DNA from: a virus
IMG/VR virus record: IMGVR_UViG_3300033145_001890
Coordinates: 1 to 41,683 of that record
Reading direction: 5' to 3' (one strand)
Length of the DNA: 41,683 bases
Positions within the stretch are counted from its first letter, which is position 1. Each line of letters opens with the position of its first letter. The position numbers and the translations under genes are program-made. The notes beneath the pieces were generated by a model that searched no databases, was not told the origin of the DNA, and saw nothing but the letters and a program-made list of their open reading frames with translations. Of this stretch, positions 32,593 to 39,776 are shown in pieces.

Positions 32593-32957
32593 TTTTGATT
32601 CTCCACTATATCCTTCAATGATTTTGGATGTCCAAATGCACTAAAAAATATTTTTAAATCTCCTGTCTGAAACTTCATCTTATTCAGATCCTTCATTTTC
32701 ATCAAAGCAAGATAATATTTCTTAAATTCTGCATCTGTCAATGCTCCCTTCAACCAATTACAAATCACACAAGTCACTTGTTTATTTTCATCAGCATCAA
32801 CTCCTCCTCGAACTATTGGCTTAATATGATCAATTGTAAGAATCAACTTATTTGTACATCCGCAATAAACACAAAACTCCCCAAGCTTCTTTTTCAATTT
32901 TGTATTCTTAATCCCTCTTTTCCTCAATGCAGGACTTCCTGGTTTATCATTCCCCAT
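32589..32957 (-). CDS. HNH endonuclease
   Basis: 122 aa. Zinc-knuckle CVYCG at about 32-36, HNH core LTIDHIKPIVRGGVDADENK with the catalytic His, then CVICNWLKG as the second Cys pair. HNH proteins near terminase genes often help the packaging cut in long-tailed phages; here it lies three genes upstream of terminase. It overlaps its neighbours by a few bases on each side. Confidence 0.85.
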   Translation of the reverse strand: MGNDKPGSPALRKRGIKNTKLKKKLGEFCVYCGCTNKLILTIDHIKPIVRGGVDADENKQVTCVICNWLKGALTDAEFKKYYLALMKMKDLNKMKFQTGDLKIFFSAFGHPKSLKDIVENQK

Positions 32958-33240
32958 TTTCGTCTTTGTCCATAGGGATCACTTTGAAATCAATCTTAAC
33001 TCCTGCTGCCTGCTCAATCAGATCCTTTGTATTTAATATCAGATCAGGATTTATTGTGTTTGGAGTTATCTTCTCAGGATCAACACTAATTGTTGCTTCT
33101 AATTGTGGCCTATCAAATAATTCATCCGGAACATCCAAATGGATCTTCATTGCAATTTCATCCCATCTCAATTTTGGTTTTGATTTTCTAACTCCATTAA
33201 TCCCATTCCTTCCAATAATCAAAAAAGCATCTTCAATCAT
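32947..33240 (-). CDS. unknown protein beside HNH gene
   Basis: 97 aa from ATG at 33240 (MIEDAFLIIGRNGINGVRKS), which overlaps the preceding stop as TAATG; a GTG three codons earlier is possible. It has KPKLRWDEIAMKIHLDVPDE, LFDRPQLEATISVDPEKITP and a helix-beta end (AAGVKIDFKVIPMDKD). This alpha/beta pattern is seen in phage proteins of unknown role near terminases. No catalytic motif is evident. Confidence 0.7.
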   Translation of the reverse strand: MIEDAFLIIGRNGINGVRKSKPKLRWDEIAMKIHLDVPDELFDRPQLEATISVDPEKITPNTINPDLILNTKDLIEQAAGVKIDFKVIPMDKDENGE

Positions 33241-33380
33241 TATGCCCACACTCCTTTATTATCCATGACACATATTTTTCCACATCTACTGCAGATTGCA
33301 TGATTCTCGCATCCATCAAATGCAATATCTTTTTCTTTAATCTTATGCCAACCCAACCAACACCATAAATTAAATTTCAT
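33240..33380 (-). CDS. 46-aa Cys/His/Trp mini-protein
   Basis: Starts MKFNLWCWLGWHKIK at 33380 (ATGA overlap with the upstream stop) and ends GVWA at the TAATG shared with the next start. Later residues CENHAICSRCGKIC give a likely zinc site (C-x2-H-x2-C-x2-C-x2-C). The N-terminal WCWLGWHK resembles membrane-lining or zinc mini-proteins found in archaeal phages. It is too short for usual ORF cut-offs. Confidence 0.7.
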   Translation of the reverse strand: MKFNLWCWLGWHKIKEKDIAFDGCENHAICSRCGKICVMDNKGVWA

Positions 33381-33640
33381 TCTTGACCTGAACAGCACTC
33401 CACTGCATCCTCCTTTCTTTGATGTTCATAATTACAGATCGGACAAACATAAACAACCAAATTCAATCCCTTCTTTTTTATCAATCTTTTTGCAAGAGCA
33501 AACATCACTTCTCTATTTTCTTTTGGAAGATCCTCAAACTTAACTTTACATTTCTTTTGAGTTTCCCACTTCTGTTGCTTAGCAATCTCTTCATACTGAT
33601 TATGCATCCATTCTGCAAGTACAATATAACAACTACTCAT
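33377..33640 (-). CDS. zinc-ribbon protein
   Basis: 87 aa. Helical N-terminal (EWMHNQYEEIAKQQKWETQK) and a C-terminal zinc ribbon CPICNYEHQRKEDAVECC. Start overlaps the upstream stop (ATGA) with AGGGG as SD. Function unknown; it may be part of the mini zinc-protein set of this virus. Confidence 0.7.
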   Translation of the reverse strand: MSSCYIVLAEWMHNQYEEIAKQQKWETQKKCKVKFEDLPKENREVMFALAKRLIKKKGLNLVVYVCPICNYEHQRKEDAVECCSGQE

Positions 33641-33915
33641 GTTTTCAATCCCCTCTCAAGTAATTTCGTTTGAATTAATAATTGTCTTGTTCCTGCATGA
33701 AAATTAAGAACTCTTGCTTCTTCTGATTTAGTTTTTGATTCAAGAAATTTTCTCTCTTCATCCTTAAAAGGATAATGATGCAATCCCCATGTTCCAAGTC
33801 CAAAAATTATCAATACAACTCCAACAGCAATAAGCCATCCATTGATTGCCTCTATCAAAAGATAAATTCCTGCAATAATCATTATTACATTTGCGAGGTT
33901 TCTTGGTTCTGCCAT
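33637..33915 (-). CDS. two-helix membrane protein
   Basis: 92 aa. Residues about 7-23 (LANVIMIIAGIYLLIEA) and 27-44 (WLIAVGVVLIIFGLGTWG) are two membrane helices separated by a short turn, followed by a charged cytoplasmic tail of about 45 residues. No SD is obvious; it is first after a T-rich tract and so may start a transcript. Function unknown. Confidence 0.7.
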   Translation of the reverse strand: MAEPRNLANVIMIIAGIYLLIEAINGWLIAVGVVLIIFGLGTWGLHHYPFKDEERKFLESKTKSEEARVLNFHAGTRQLLIQTKLLERGLKT

Positions 33916-33930
33916 TTTGTTTGTATGATT

Positions 33931-33960
33931 GAAAAATAAAAAAATAAAAATAAATTAATT
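33931..33960 (-). terminator. T-rich terminator after the coiled-coil gene
   Basis: Directly after the TAA at 33962 the minus strand reads T-runs of five, seven and five within 30 bases. Confidence 0.55.
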
Positions 33961-33961
33961 A

Positions 33962-34417
33962 TTAGAACTTCAATCTAGTTCCAATCTCATCCTCAAGCTC
34001 CTTAAGATCTCTTGTAGTATCTTTCAGTCTTTTCTGAATCTCTTCATATTCACTTCTTGCTTTCTCAGATTCATCATACTCTACAATCTTAAGCATTTTT
34101 TCCTTAAACTCTTTCAAGTCAGCAGGCATCTCTCCAAGTTCTTCGGACTTTTTCAATAACTGGACAGATCTTTCTTTCAAAAATGCTTTCTCTTTTGCAA
34201 GATTCTCATGCGCAAGTCGAATACCATCTTCAGTATAATCAACTTCCATGCTTTGCTTCACGGTTGAGATCAACTTCTTTGGCTCAGCAACATTGCCTTC
34301 TCCATCTGTTACTGCATCCTTTACGTTCTCAGTAACTTGAGATTTCTTTTGATGCAAGATTTTTCTTCTCTCATCATAAGTCAGCACTGTTTTCTCTTCT
34401 TTTGTGTCTGATGTCAT
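33962..34417 (-). CDS. coiled-coil protein of unknown function
   Basis: 151 aa with SD GGAGGTGAAAA-ATG. Charged and almost wholly helical: heptad patterns run from about residue 70 to the end (LAKEKAFLKERSVQLLKKSE, YEEIQKRLKDTTRDLKELED). No Cys and no membrane helix. The start overlaps the stop of the winged-helix gene before it. Confidence 0.65.
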   Translation of the reverse strand: MTSDTKEEKTVLTYDERRKILHQKKSQVTENVKDAVTDGEGNVAEPKKLISTVKQSMEVDYTEDGIRLAHENLAKEKAFLKERSVQLLKKSEELGEMPADLKEFKEKMLKIVEYDESEKARSEYEEIQKRLKDTTRDLKELEDEIGTRLKF

Positions 34418-34707
34418 TTTTCACCTCCGTCAATTGTTTTTTCCTCACTATGTTTCAGATGATTTTTGTTCAACTCTCTCAAGAGCCGCACTTGATCTCT
34501 TCCATAATCTGTGAGTGTGATTATAATTTCTTTTCCACCTTCTGGCTTTTCTTTTAGAACAACTCCTTCATGTGCCCATCTTGATATCAATGTTGATGCA
34601 ACACTTAAAGTCAAATCATTAATCTTGGCAAGTTCAGAAATATTTTTAGCTCCTTTTTCTATCTCAAATAAAAACTTCATATACCTCTGATTTATTATTT
34701 CTAACAT
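34414..34707 (-). CDS. winged-helix regulator
   Basis: 97 aa. A MarR/PadR-like winged helix: helix (YMKFLFEIEKGAKNISELAK), recognition helix (LTLSVASTLISRWAHEGVVL) and wing strands (KEIIITLTDYGRDQVRLL). Likely a DNA-binding regulator. It overlaps the 64-aa gene upstream (TTATGTTAG). Confidence 0.75.
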   Translation of the reverse strand: MLEIINQRYMKFLFEIEKGAKNISELAKINDLTLSVASTLISRWAHEGVVLKEKPEGGKEIIITLTDYGRDQVRLLRELNKNHLKHSEEKTIDGGEK

Positions 34708-34895
34708 AATTTTATTCTCCCTTCCTCATCAATTTTAACTTTCAAATTTTCCAATGCAACTCCAACAGAATTAAAATCAACTTTTATTGCTTTGACAATA
34801 TCTGATTTGAAAACTGCTTTCTTTTGTTTCTTCAAGAAATCCTCAACTTTTTTCAAAGTTGCGACGTGAATATTTTTTCTCTTTGATTCAGCCAT
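34701..34895 (-). CDS. small winged-helix-like protein
   Basis: 64 aa, basic N-terminus (AESKRKNIHVATLKKVEDFL), then a short HTH-like pair (AVFKSDIVKAIKVDFNSVGV) and a wing end (VKIDEEGRIKLC). First gene behind the promoter at 34918-34932, with AAGGA as SD. It probably regulates its own operon. Confidence 0.65.
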   Translation of the reverse strand: MAESKRKNIHVATLKKVEDFLKKQKKAVFKSDIVKAIKVDFNSVGVALENLKVKIDEEGRIKLC

Positions 34896-34917
34896 ACAAA
34901 TCCTTAATATAAGTGTA

Positions 34918-34932
34918 TATTTAAACCTTTCG
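34918..34932 (-). promoter_or_regulatory. archaeal BRE + TATA promoter
   Basis: CGAAAGG followed by TTTAAATA on the minus strand, a near-consensus BRE/TATA pair, with the TATA ending 22 nt before the ATG at 34895. The clearest archaeal promoter in the window. Confidence 0.7.
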
Positions 34933-34933
34933 A

Positions 34934-35392
34934 TTAAAAATCTCTAAAATCTTTACAAAGGATCTTCCCTCTCTTCTCTCCCTTCTTTGCAATTAAGATC
35001 TTACTAAAAACTTTATTGTCCAGGAGCCATTGACACATCTCTTTTTCTTTTTTATCTAAAACTCCAGTCATCTTAGATTCAATTCCAATAATTTCATATC
35101 CTGAGATCCCTGTATCTTCCAACATCACTAATCTAAAAGCAATAAAATCTGGAAATCCTGCACCCAACATCATTGGCCTTCCAGGACCTAAAAACTTATT
35201 CTTAACCTTAACTAACTTGCCTACTGTAAATGGAAGCTCATGCACATCTTCATCATTATGAAACTCAACAGAATTACTCCACTTATCAACAAACCAACCA
35301 TCCTTCTCAAATTCTTCACGTACTTTTAATTCAAATCTCTGGCCTGCTGCCCTTGTTCTTTTTCCTTCCGCAACTTTTTTTTGATCTTTCAT
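34934..35392 (-). CDS. PD-(D/E)xK nuclease (Holliday-junction or VRR-NUC-like)
   Basis: 152 aa. The core elements are in order: Glu 21 in AAGQRFELKVREEFEKDGWF, Asp 82 in GAGFPDFIAF, and E-S-K at 105-107 (IIGIESKMTG), then KEKEMCQWLL and KILIAKKG. This is the restriction-enzyme-like fold of archaeal Hjc-type resolvases and VRR-NUC proteins. It probably resolves replication or packaging intermediates. The stop of the 69-aa gene overlaps its start. Confidence 0.8.
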   Translation of the reverse strand: MKDQKKVAEGKRTRAAGQRFELKVREEFEKDGWFVDKWSNSVEFHNDEDVHELPFTVGKLVKVKNKFLGPGRPMMLGAGFPDFIAFRLVMLEDTGISGYEIIGIESKMTGVLDKKEKEMCQWLLDNKVFSKILIAKKGEKRGKILCKDFRDF

Positions 35393-35598
35393 CCTATACT
35401 TAATCTCTGACCTTTAAAGTGGCCACAAGTTGTTTCCCACAAATACTTGCTAATTTTTTTAGTTATTGAATCAATTGCATTCACCATCTTTTCTCCACAT
35501 TCCGGACAAACAGGAGACCTAATTCTCACTCCCTGTTTTTGTAAATTCTTATTCTGCTCTTTCATATAAGCTTCAAAGTTTTCTTTTTCCATCAACAT
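35389..35598 (-). CDS. zinc-ribbon mini-protein after the tRNA genes
   Basis: 69 aa (or 67 from the second Met). Helical start (NFEAYMKEQNKNLQKQGVRI), Cys pair CPECGEKM, later TTCGHFKGQ giving a C-x2-C...C-x-H ribbon. The start lies nine bases after the tRNA 3' end with no SD, so tRNA processing may create its mRNA 5' end. Confidence 0.65.
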   Translation of the reverse strand: MLMEKENFEAYMKEQNKNLQKQGVRIRSPVCPECGEKMVNAIDSITKKISKYLWETTCGHFKGQRLSIG

Positions 35599-35607
35599 TT
35601 TTTATAT

Positions 35608-35680
35608 GAAGGTGACGGGAATCGAACACCGCGATCTCTGGCTTATGAGGCCAGCGCCTTAACCACTAGGCCACACCTTC
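35608..35680 (-). tRNA. tRNA with CAT anticodon (Met or Ile2), odd T-arm
   Basis: The cloverleaf is drawn directly: acceptor GAAGGTG/CACCTTC (7 pairs) with discriminator A at 35607; D-stem GCCT/AGGC; anticodon stem CTGGC/GCCAG with loop CTCATAA. The T-arm has one extra base: removal of one T in CGGTGTTCGATTCCCG restores a perfect arm. CCA is not encoded. CAT could read AUG, or AUA if the C is modified to agmatidine as in archaeal tRNA-Ile2. Confidence 0.85.
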
Positions 35681-35682
35681 AA

Positions 35683-35753
35683 TGGACCCACTGGGAATTG
35701 AACCCAGGATTCCTCCTTGCAAAGGAGATATGATTCCACTTCATCATGGGCCC
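35683..35753 (-). tRNA. tRNA-Ala (TGC)
   Basis: Acceptor GGGCCCA/TGGGTCC including the G3-U70 pair that marks tRNA-Ala, D-stem ATGA/TCAT, anticodon stem TCTCC/GGAGG with loop TTTGCAA, T-arm CTGGG/CCCAG with TTCAATT, discriminator A at 35683. No CCA. Only two bases separate it from the next tRNA. Confidence 0.93.
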
Positions 35754-35756
35754 TTG

Positions 35757-35790
35757 AAATAAATAAAATAAATAAATAATTAAATGTTTG
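35757..35790 (-). terminator. T/A-rich tract between HTH gene and tRNAs
   Basis: The minus strand has T-runs and repeated TTTA/ATTT units after the 77-aa gene and before the tRNA pair. It may be a terminator for the early operon and also the upstream region of the tRNA transcript. No clear TATA-to-tRNA spacing could be fixed. Confidence 0.4.
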
Positions 35791-35801
35791 CTTTTTGAAA
35801 A

Positions 35802-36035
35802 TTATTTTTTCCAAGCAAAATAAGGAACTTTATGCACAACAGATCCATCTCTAATCAAATTAGACAACATACTTCGAACAGTATTTTCATTCATTTTTAC
35901 TCTTCTAGCAATCTCTTTTGCCTTAAAAGCATAACTCTTGTTTGCTCTCAATAACTTAGCAATTGGATGATCTTCTCTTCTTGTGAAGACCCTTTTCTTA
36001 AAGGTTCCAGATTCAAATTCTTTTCTTTTTATCAT
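35802..36035 (-). CDS. winged-helix DNA-binding protein
   Basis: 77 aa. The central part (IARRVKMNENTVRSMLSNLI) is a good helix-turn-helix and RDGSVVHKVPYFAWKK the wing. Basic N-terminus. SD GGAGGTAAAA-ATG inside the end of the upstream gene (23-bp overlap). Probably a regulator at the end of the early operon. Confidence 0.75.
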   Translation of the reverse strand: MIKRKEFESGTFKKRVFTRREDHPIAKLLRANKSYAFKAKEIARRVKMNENTVRSMLSNLIRDGSVVHKVPYFAWKK

Positions 36036-36516
36036 TTTTACCTCCTGATTTTAATTTACTTATGCCCTTGCTTCCTGGACTTGCATGCCAGGGCTGATAT
36101 GTAATTCTCTTGTGACATTCAGCATTGAGCAAAACACAATTCTCTCGACTGTATTTTCCCCCATTAGCTTTGGGAACTTTCCGATGAACCTCTTCCCCTT
36201 GCCTTCCACATCCACATTCACAAATTCCATCTGATCTTTCAAACAAAAATCTTCTTAAGGCAGCAGTACATCTCTCAGCACCCTTCATCGGCTTGGGCTT
36301 CTTCAAGACATACCCTTGTTTCTCAAGAGCTTCAACTACTGGCCTCAAATGTTTACAAGGTTCAGCATAATATTTTACATCAGAAGCAACTCCAATTTTC
36401 TTAATCCTTCTGAATTTAAAATCTCCACATTGGCAATCTAATTTCACAATCAATTTTTTATCATCAATCACATAAACAATTGAATCATACTTTGTTCCTG
36501 CAGGAATTGATCTCAT
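36013..36516 (-). CDS. SWIM zinc-finger and HNH nuclease fusion
   Basis: 167 aa. Residues 28-56 have C-x-C...C-x-H (LDCQCGDFKFRRIKK ... AEPCKHL), a SWIM-type finger. Residues about 95-140 are an HNH domain (GICECGCGRQGEEVHRKVPK, then ENCVLLNAECHKRITY). The combination of a DNA/protein-binding SWIM finger and HNH nuclease is unusual. Start has GGAGGATTTATT-ATG with ATGA overlap. Confidence 0.75.
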   Translation of the reverse strand: MRSIPAGTKYDSIVYVIDDKKLIVKLDCQCGDFKFRRIKKIGVASDVKYYAEPCKHLRPVVEALEKQGYVLKKPKPMKGAERCTAALRRFLFERSDGICECGCGRQGEEVHRKVPKANGGKYSRENCVLLNAECHKRITYQPWHASPGSKGISKLKSGGKNDKKKRI

Positions 36517-36857
36517 AATAAATCCTCCTCAGTAATCCCAAACTTCTCCATAAGATATCTCACAACAAGATCAGATTCTGCAATAATAAGTTTTCTTGAA
36601 ACATCCTCTGTCATTAATCTAATTGTATCATCCGGCAAAGTAGAATCAATCTGAACAGGCATATCCAAGATCTTTGGCCTTGGATCAAAACCATTCTTTC
36701 TTATCTCTTTAATATCTTCAATCAACATCTGTTTCAAGTGATGCACAAAAACAACTTTTCTTTTTACAATCCTCTTTCTCCCAGGAGCAGTTCCTTCATA
36801 ACCATCTGGCTTCACATCAGTCACTTGTTCAAACTCAATATCTTTTATTTTTCTCAT
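36513..36857 (-). CDS. unknown alpha/beta protein of the early operon
   Basis: 114 aa. Beta start (IEFEQVTDVKPDGYEG), basic stretch (APGRKRIVKRKVVFVHHLKQ), and helical C-terminus (LIIAESDLVVRYLMEKFGIT). No Cys. Overlaps both neighbours. No family is recognised. Confidence 0.65.
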   Translation of the reverse strand: MRKIKDIEFEQVTDVKPDGYEGTAPGRKRIVKRKVVFVHHLKQMLIEDIKEIRKNGFDPRPKILDMPVQIDSTLPDDTIRLMTEDVSRKLIIAESDLVVRYLMEKFGITEEDLL

Positions 36858-37273
36858 AGTAAATTCTCCTCACCAATCTCAGCAATCTCTTCTTCTGTCA
36901 AAGGTTTATTTTCTGACTCCAAATAAGGATCCTTTTCTGCAATCTCTTCATACATTTTCTTTGGAAGATTCTCAGATTTTCCAGATTCTTTCAATTTCTT
37001 TTGCTTCAACAAATCTTCAATATAATCACTTGCTTCCTTTGAAGTCATTTCTGCATATTGAGTTTCTCCAACACAATCAAGTTCTTTTTCCAAACCTTTA
37101 ATAAAATTTGTCTGTCCTTCAGATATCATTCCTGGCTTTGATTGTTTTTTTGGTTGTTTCTCAATAGACATATTTCCTTTTGCATCTCTCACCGGAATCT
37201 TAGCCAACTTATCTTCAATTACTTCAATTCTCTTAATCATATTTGTTAATACTTCTTCAACTATTTTATCCAT
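36854..37273 (-). CDS. helical protein with a SAP/UBA-like three-helix end
   Basis: 139 aa from ATG at 37273 behind GAGGAG; a Met nine codons earlier is less likely. N-terminal coiled coil (DKIVEEVLTNMIKRIEVIED), a basic linker (KGNMSIEKQPKKQSKPGM), then MISEGQTNFIKGLEKELD...MTSKEASDYIEDLLKQKK, a small three-helix module common in phage recombination/replication proteins. Function unproven. Confidence 0.65.
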   Translation of the reverse strand: MDKIVEEVLTNMIKRIEVIEDKLAKIPVRDAKGNMSIEKQPKKQSKPGMISEGQTNFIKGLEKELDCVGETQYAEMTSKEASDYIEDLLKQKKLKESGKSENLPKKMYEEIAEKDPYLESENKPLTEEEIAEIGEENLL

Positions 37274-37376
37274 CTTCTTTTTTCTCCTCGACAAACTCAT
37301 CGATTGTCTTTTGTTTTTTATTTTCTTCCTGTTGATCTGACCAACTCAACTTATCTTTTTTCTTTTTTCTGCTCAT
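37266..37376 (-). CDS. 36-aa charged mini-protein
   Basis: MSRKKKKDKLSWSDQQEENK... then EFVEEKKEDG; start at 37376 with TTTGGAG SD seven bases upstream. The two ends overlap neighbouring genes. Very small and highly charged, so the call is less certain than for its neighbours. Confidence 0.5.
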   Translation of the reverse strand: MSRKKKKDKLSWSDQQEENKKQKTIDEFVEEKKEDG

Positions 37377-37485
37377 GTTTTTTCTCCAAATAATTTGGAT
37401 CATTTCTATAAAGACAATTTTTGCAAAAAGTGATTCCTTTAACTCCTTCATAAAGTTTGTGATTACAATTAGGACACTTCTTCAT
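37351..37485 (-). CDS. 44-aa zinc-ribbon protein
   Basis: MKKCPNCNHKLYEGVKGITF, then CKNCLYRND: two C-x2-C knuckles 13 residues apart, a classic zinc ribbon. ATGA overlap with the HTH gene. Ends in a basic tail (HEQKKEKR). Missed by length cut-offs but convincing. Confidence 0.75.
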   Translation of the reverse strand: MKKCPNCNHKLYEGVKGITFCKNCLYRNDPNYLEKKHEQKKEKR

Positions 37486-37811
37486 TTTTTCTTAATCCAA
37501 CCTCTCTGATATTTATTTCTTTTCTTACGATTATCTTTTTGCCATTCAGCAAACATCTCTTTTACCCTCGCTATATTTCTATTTTTCCAACCCAAAGCCC
37601 TTTTTTTAGATTCCTCATAAATTTCTTTAGGATCTCTATTTTCATCTTCCTTAGGAAAGTTAGGAATTATTCCCAATCTTTGCAAAGCTCTACTTACCCC
37701 ACTCTGACTTACATTAATGATCTTAGCCACTTCTCTATTTGTTAATCCAAGATAGTGAAGTCTCTTTAATTCTTCATCATCAAACCTTTTCCATTTCCTT
37801 CTCATCTTCAT
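37482..37811 (-). CDS. helix-turn-helix protein
   Basis: 109 aa. Residues about 12-45 (EELKRLHYLGLTNREVAKII and NVSQSGVSRALQRLG) form a resolvase/homeodomain-like HTH. The C-terminus is very basic (WQKDNRKKRNKYQRGWIKKK). DNA-binding, perhaps in origin recognition or regulation. ATGA overlaps at both ends. Confidence 0.75.
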   Translation of the reverse strand: MKMRRKWKRFDDEELKRLHYLGLTNREVAKIINVSQSGVSRALQRLGIIPNFPKEDENRDPKEIYEESKKRALGWKNRNIARVKEMFAEWQKDNRKKRNKYQRGWIKKK

Positions 37812-37966
37812 TTTTTCTTGAAGTCTCCTCTCTTCCTTGCCGCCTGTAACAACTTGCCCAATTGACGCAGATAAGTTTCATCAGAGATCACTTGTTCCAT
37901 CCCCTCCACTTCTTCTGGCGTAAGCCACAATCCATAAAGGATCATATCCTTCCTACGATTTGGCAT
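37808..37966 (-). CDS. 52-aa basic protein
   Basis: Starts MPNRRKDMILYGLWLTPEEV at 37966 behind GAGGATTTCAAAA; the upstream reading from 38002 only overlaps the preceding gene. Helical end LRQLGKLLQAARKRGDFKKK. No family. Confidence 0.6.
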   Translation of the reverse strand: MPNRRKDMILYGLWLTPEEVEGMEQVISDETYLRQLGKLLQAARKRGDFKKK

Positions 37967-38129
37967 TTTTGAAATCCTCTTCCTGAGCAAGACCTGCATC
38001 AACTAATCTCTTCAATAAAGCATTCAGATCATCAGCATCATTATAATACACTTTATGCCTGTTTCCTGCTTTTCCAAATTCATAAGAGTTTGGCCTTTCT
38101 GTTTTGTTTACAACAACTTGTTCTTCCAT
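37953..38129 (-). CDS. 58-aa conserved-looking early protein
   Basis: MEEQVVVNKTERPNSYEFGK, then AGNRHKVYYNDADDLNALLK and a helical end. SD AGGAGAAAAAACA-ATG. The NSYEFGKAGNRHKVYY pattern resembles small phage proteins encoded beside recombination genes. Too short for common cut-offs; first gene after the ParB terminator. Confidence 0.7.
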   Translation of the reverse strand: MEEQVVVNKTERPNSYEFGKAGNRHKVYYNDADDLNALLKRLVDAGLAQEEDFKNAKS

Positions 38130-38165
38130 TGTTTTTTCTCCTGTTTATTTAATTGTGGTTTTTGT

Positions 38166-38195
38166 AATAAAAAAATAAAAAAATAATAATTTAAA
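38166..38195 (-). terminator. T-rich terminator after the ParB-like gene
   Basis: Just after the stop at 38200 the minus strand has two T-runs of seven and a run of five in 30 bases. Confidence 0.55.
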
Positions 38196-38199
38196 TTGC

Positions 38200-39705
38200 T
38201 TAAAGCAAAATCTTAGGTATCCTTCCTGTCAATTTTTGATTTAAGATATGTGCAATTATTTCATCCTTCTTGAGCTCTACTCCTGGGCCATCAAGTTTAA
38301 ACTCCACTCCAAGATCACCTAACTGATCCTTTGTATAGAGTTTCAAATAATCCTCTGAAATCTGAAAGTGCTTCTTAATATCAACCTTAAATTCTCTTGA
38401 AGTTGTAATAAGATTCTTCAGATCAAGTTTACTCAAAGCATTCTCACTCAACACAACAATTGCTTTATCAAGATCCTTTTCACTTGCTGCAAAAATGTTT
38501 TTAACATTCGCCTCACTTCCATAATCTTTTTTGATTAATTTTCCAAGTCTCTGCGCAGCAATATCTAATTCTGACCAACCAGCACCTTGAATCAATTTCA
38601 CAACAGTCAAAGCTTTTGCTTCTCTTGTTCCTGGAACCATTAACTCAATACTTTTGTCAATCAAGAATTTTGATTTGAACTCATTGATTTTTGAAATCAA
38701 TGTTTGCTCTCTCCTTTCTTCAATAGCTTCTTCTTGAGTGCTTGCTTGAACTTTGCCATCAACAGTTTTCTTTTTTGATGGGATCCTAAAATATTCAACA
38801 ATTCTTCCATCATCATAAATCTGCACAAGATAATTCTCTCGATCCTTCTTGCACTTTTCTTTATACTTTGGAGTGACACCTTTATCCTTACAATCCCATT
38901 CATGCGAACCATCAATATATCCTGTTGGTGATGCATAAGAATTTTCTGGCTCATAAAGTACGTCCTTAAACTCTTCACTCTTCTTTTCAATAAATTGTTT
39001 AAGCTTCTTTTTGAAACAAATTGGATTCATACAATTCCCATTAAGAATTGTTCCAGTCTCAAATAATTCTGCTTGTTTAGATCCATTATATTTGCAATCT
39101 TTACAATCATTCTTACAGAACTTCGCATCTTTCAATCTCATTGAAAAGTTAGAATACTCAAGCTCCTCTTTTGCTTGTTGAACACTATGCTCTTCATCGA
39201 TGATCTCTTTCAGATATTTCTTTGAATCTTCTTCTGGTAATTTCGCCAACAATAAAGCATGGCCCATCAAAATTTCTTTCTTGATTAATGCCTTCCTTAC
39301 TGGTGATGGAAGCTTCACAAGTTCCAATCTCTTCTCAATATAAATTGTTTTCTTAGAAATCTTCTTTGCCAACTCCTTTGCTGAAATATTTTCCTTATCC
39401 ATGAATACTTTGAAAGCTTGACCTTCCTCAATTGGATTAAGATTCTTCTGAAACATTCCTGAAATTAATTGTGATTCAGTTTTGTTGAGTAGTTCCTCAT
39501 TTACAAAGTAAGGAATTTCTGTAAGACCTGCCGCCTTTGCAGCTCTAACTCTTCTAAATCCATCAACGAGCTCATTATTAGAGTTCAACTCAACTGGATT
39601 TCTTATTCCATGAATCCTCACAGATGCTGCCAATTCAGTCAAATCTCCATAATCTTTCCGGATGTTTTCTTTTATTTCAATCTTTTCTATTTGTATTTTT
39701 TTCAT
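38200..39705 (-). CDS. ParB-like DNA-binding protein with Cys motif
   Basis: 501 aa starting MKKIQIEKIEIKENIRK at 39705 behind GGGAGGTAAAACA; a 58-codon in-frame extension upstream lies over the preceding gene and is rejected. Residues 1-90 are the ParB N-terminal domain (LAASVRIHGIRNPVELN, VDGFRRVRAAKAAGLTEIPY). An HTH region follows (ISAKELAKKISKKTIYIEKR). Residues about 200-240 have four or five Cys (CKNDCKDCKYNGSKQ, NCMNPICF) typical of plasmid/phage PRTRC-type ParB. The rest is helical. There is no ParA partner, so a role in replication or regulation is as likely as partition. Confidence 0.8.
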   Translation of the reverse strand: MKKIQIEKIEIKENIRKDYGDLTELAASVRIHGIRNPVELNSNNELVDGFRRVRAAKAAGLTEIPYFVNEELLNKTESQLISGMFQKNLNPIEEGQAFKVFMDKENISAKELAKKISKKTIYIEKRLELVKLPSPVRKALIKKEILMGHALLLAKLPEEDSKKYLKEIIDEEHSVQQAKEELEYSNFSMRLKDAKFCKNDCKDCKYNGSKQAELFETGTILNGNCMNPICFKKKLKQFIEKKSEEFKDVLYEPENSYASPTGYIDGSHEWDCKDKGVTPKYKEKCKKDRENYLVQIYDDGRIVEYFRIPSKKKTVDGKVQASTQEEAIEERREQTLISKINEFKSKFLIDKSIELMVPGTREAKALTVVKLIQGAGWSELDIAAQRLGKLIKKDYGSEANVKNIFAASEKDLDKAIVVLSENALSKLDLKNLITTSREFKVDIKKHFQISEDYLKLYTKDQLGDLGVEFKLDGPGVELKKDEIIAHILNQKLTGRIPKILL

Positions 39706-39755
39706 TGTTTTACCTCCCGAATTTAATTCAGTTGCGTTTATCCTCGCCAGGAAAC

Positions 39756-39776
39756 CTAAAAAATAAAAAATAAATT
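39756..39776 (-). terminator. T-rich tract after the annealing-protein gene
   Basis: Minus strand TTTATTTTTTATTTTTTAGG directly after the stop at 39776. Probable partial terminator before the ParB SD. Confidence 0.5.

Noticed and set aside
38697-38990. 97-aa minus-strand ORF inside the ParB-like gene
   Set aside because: Out-of-frame shadow without SD or protein-like pattern.
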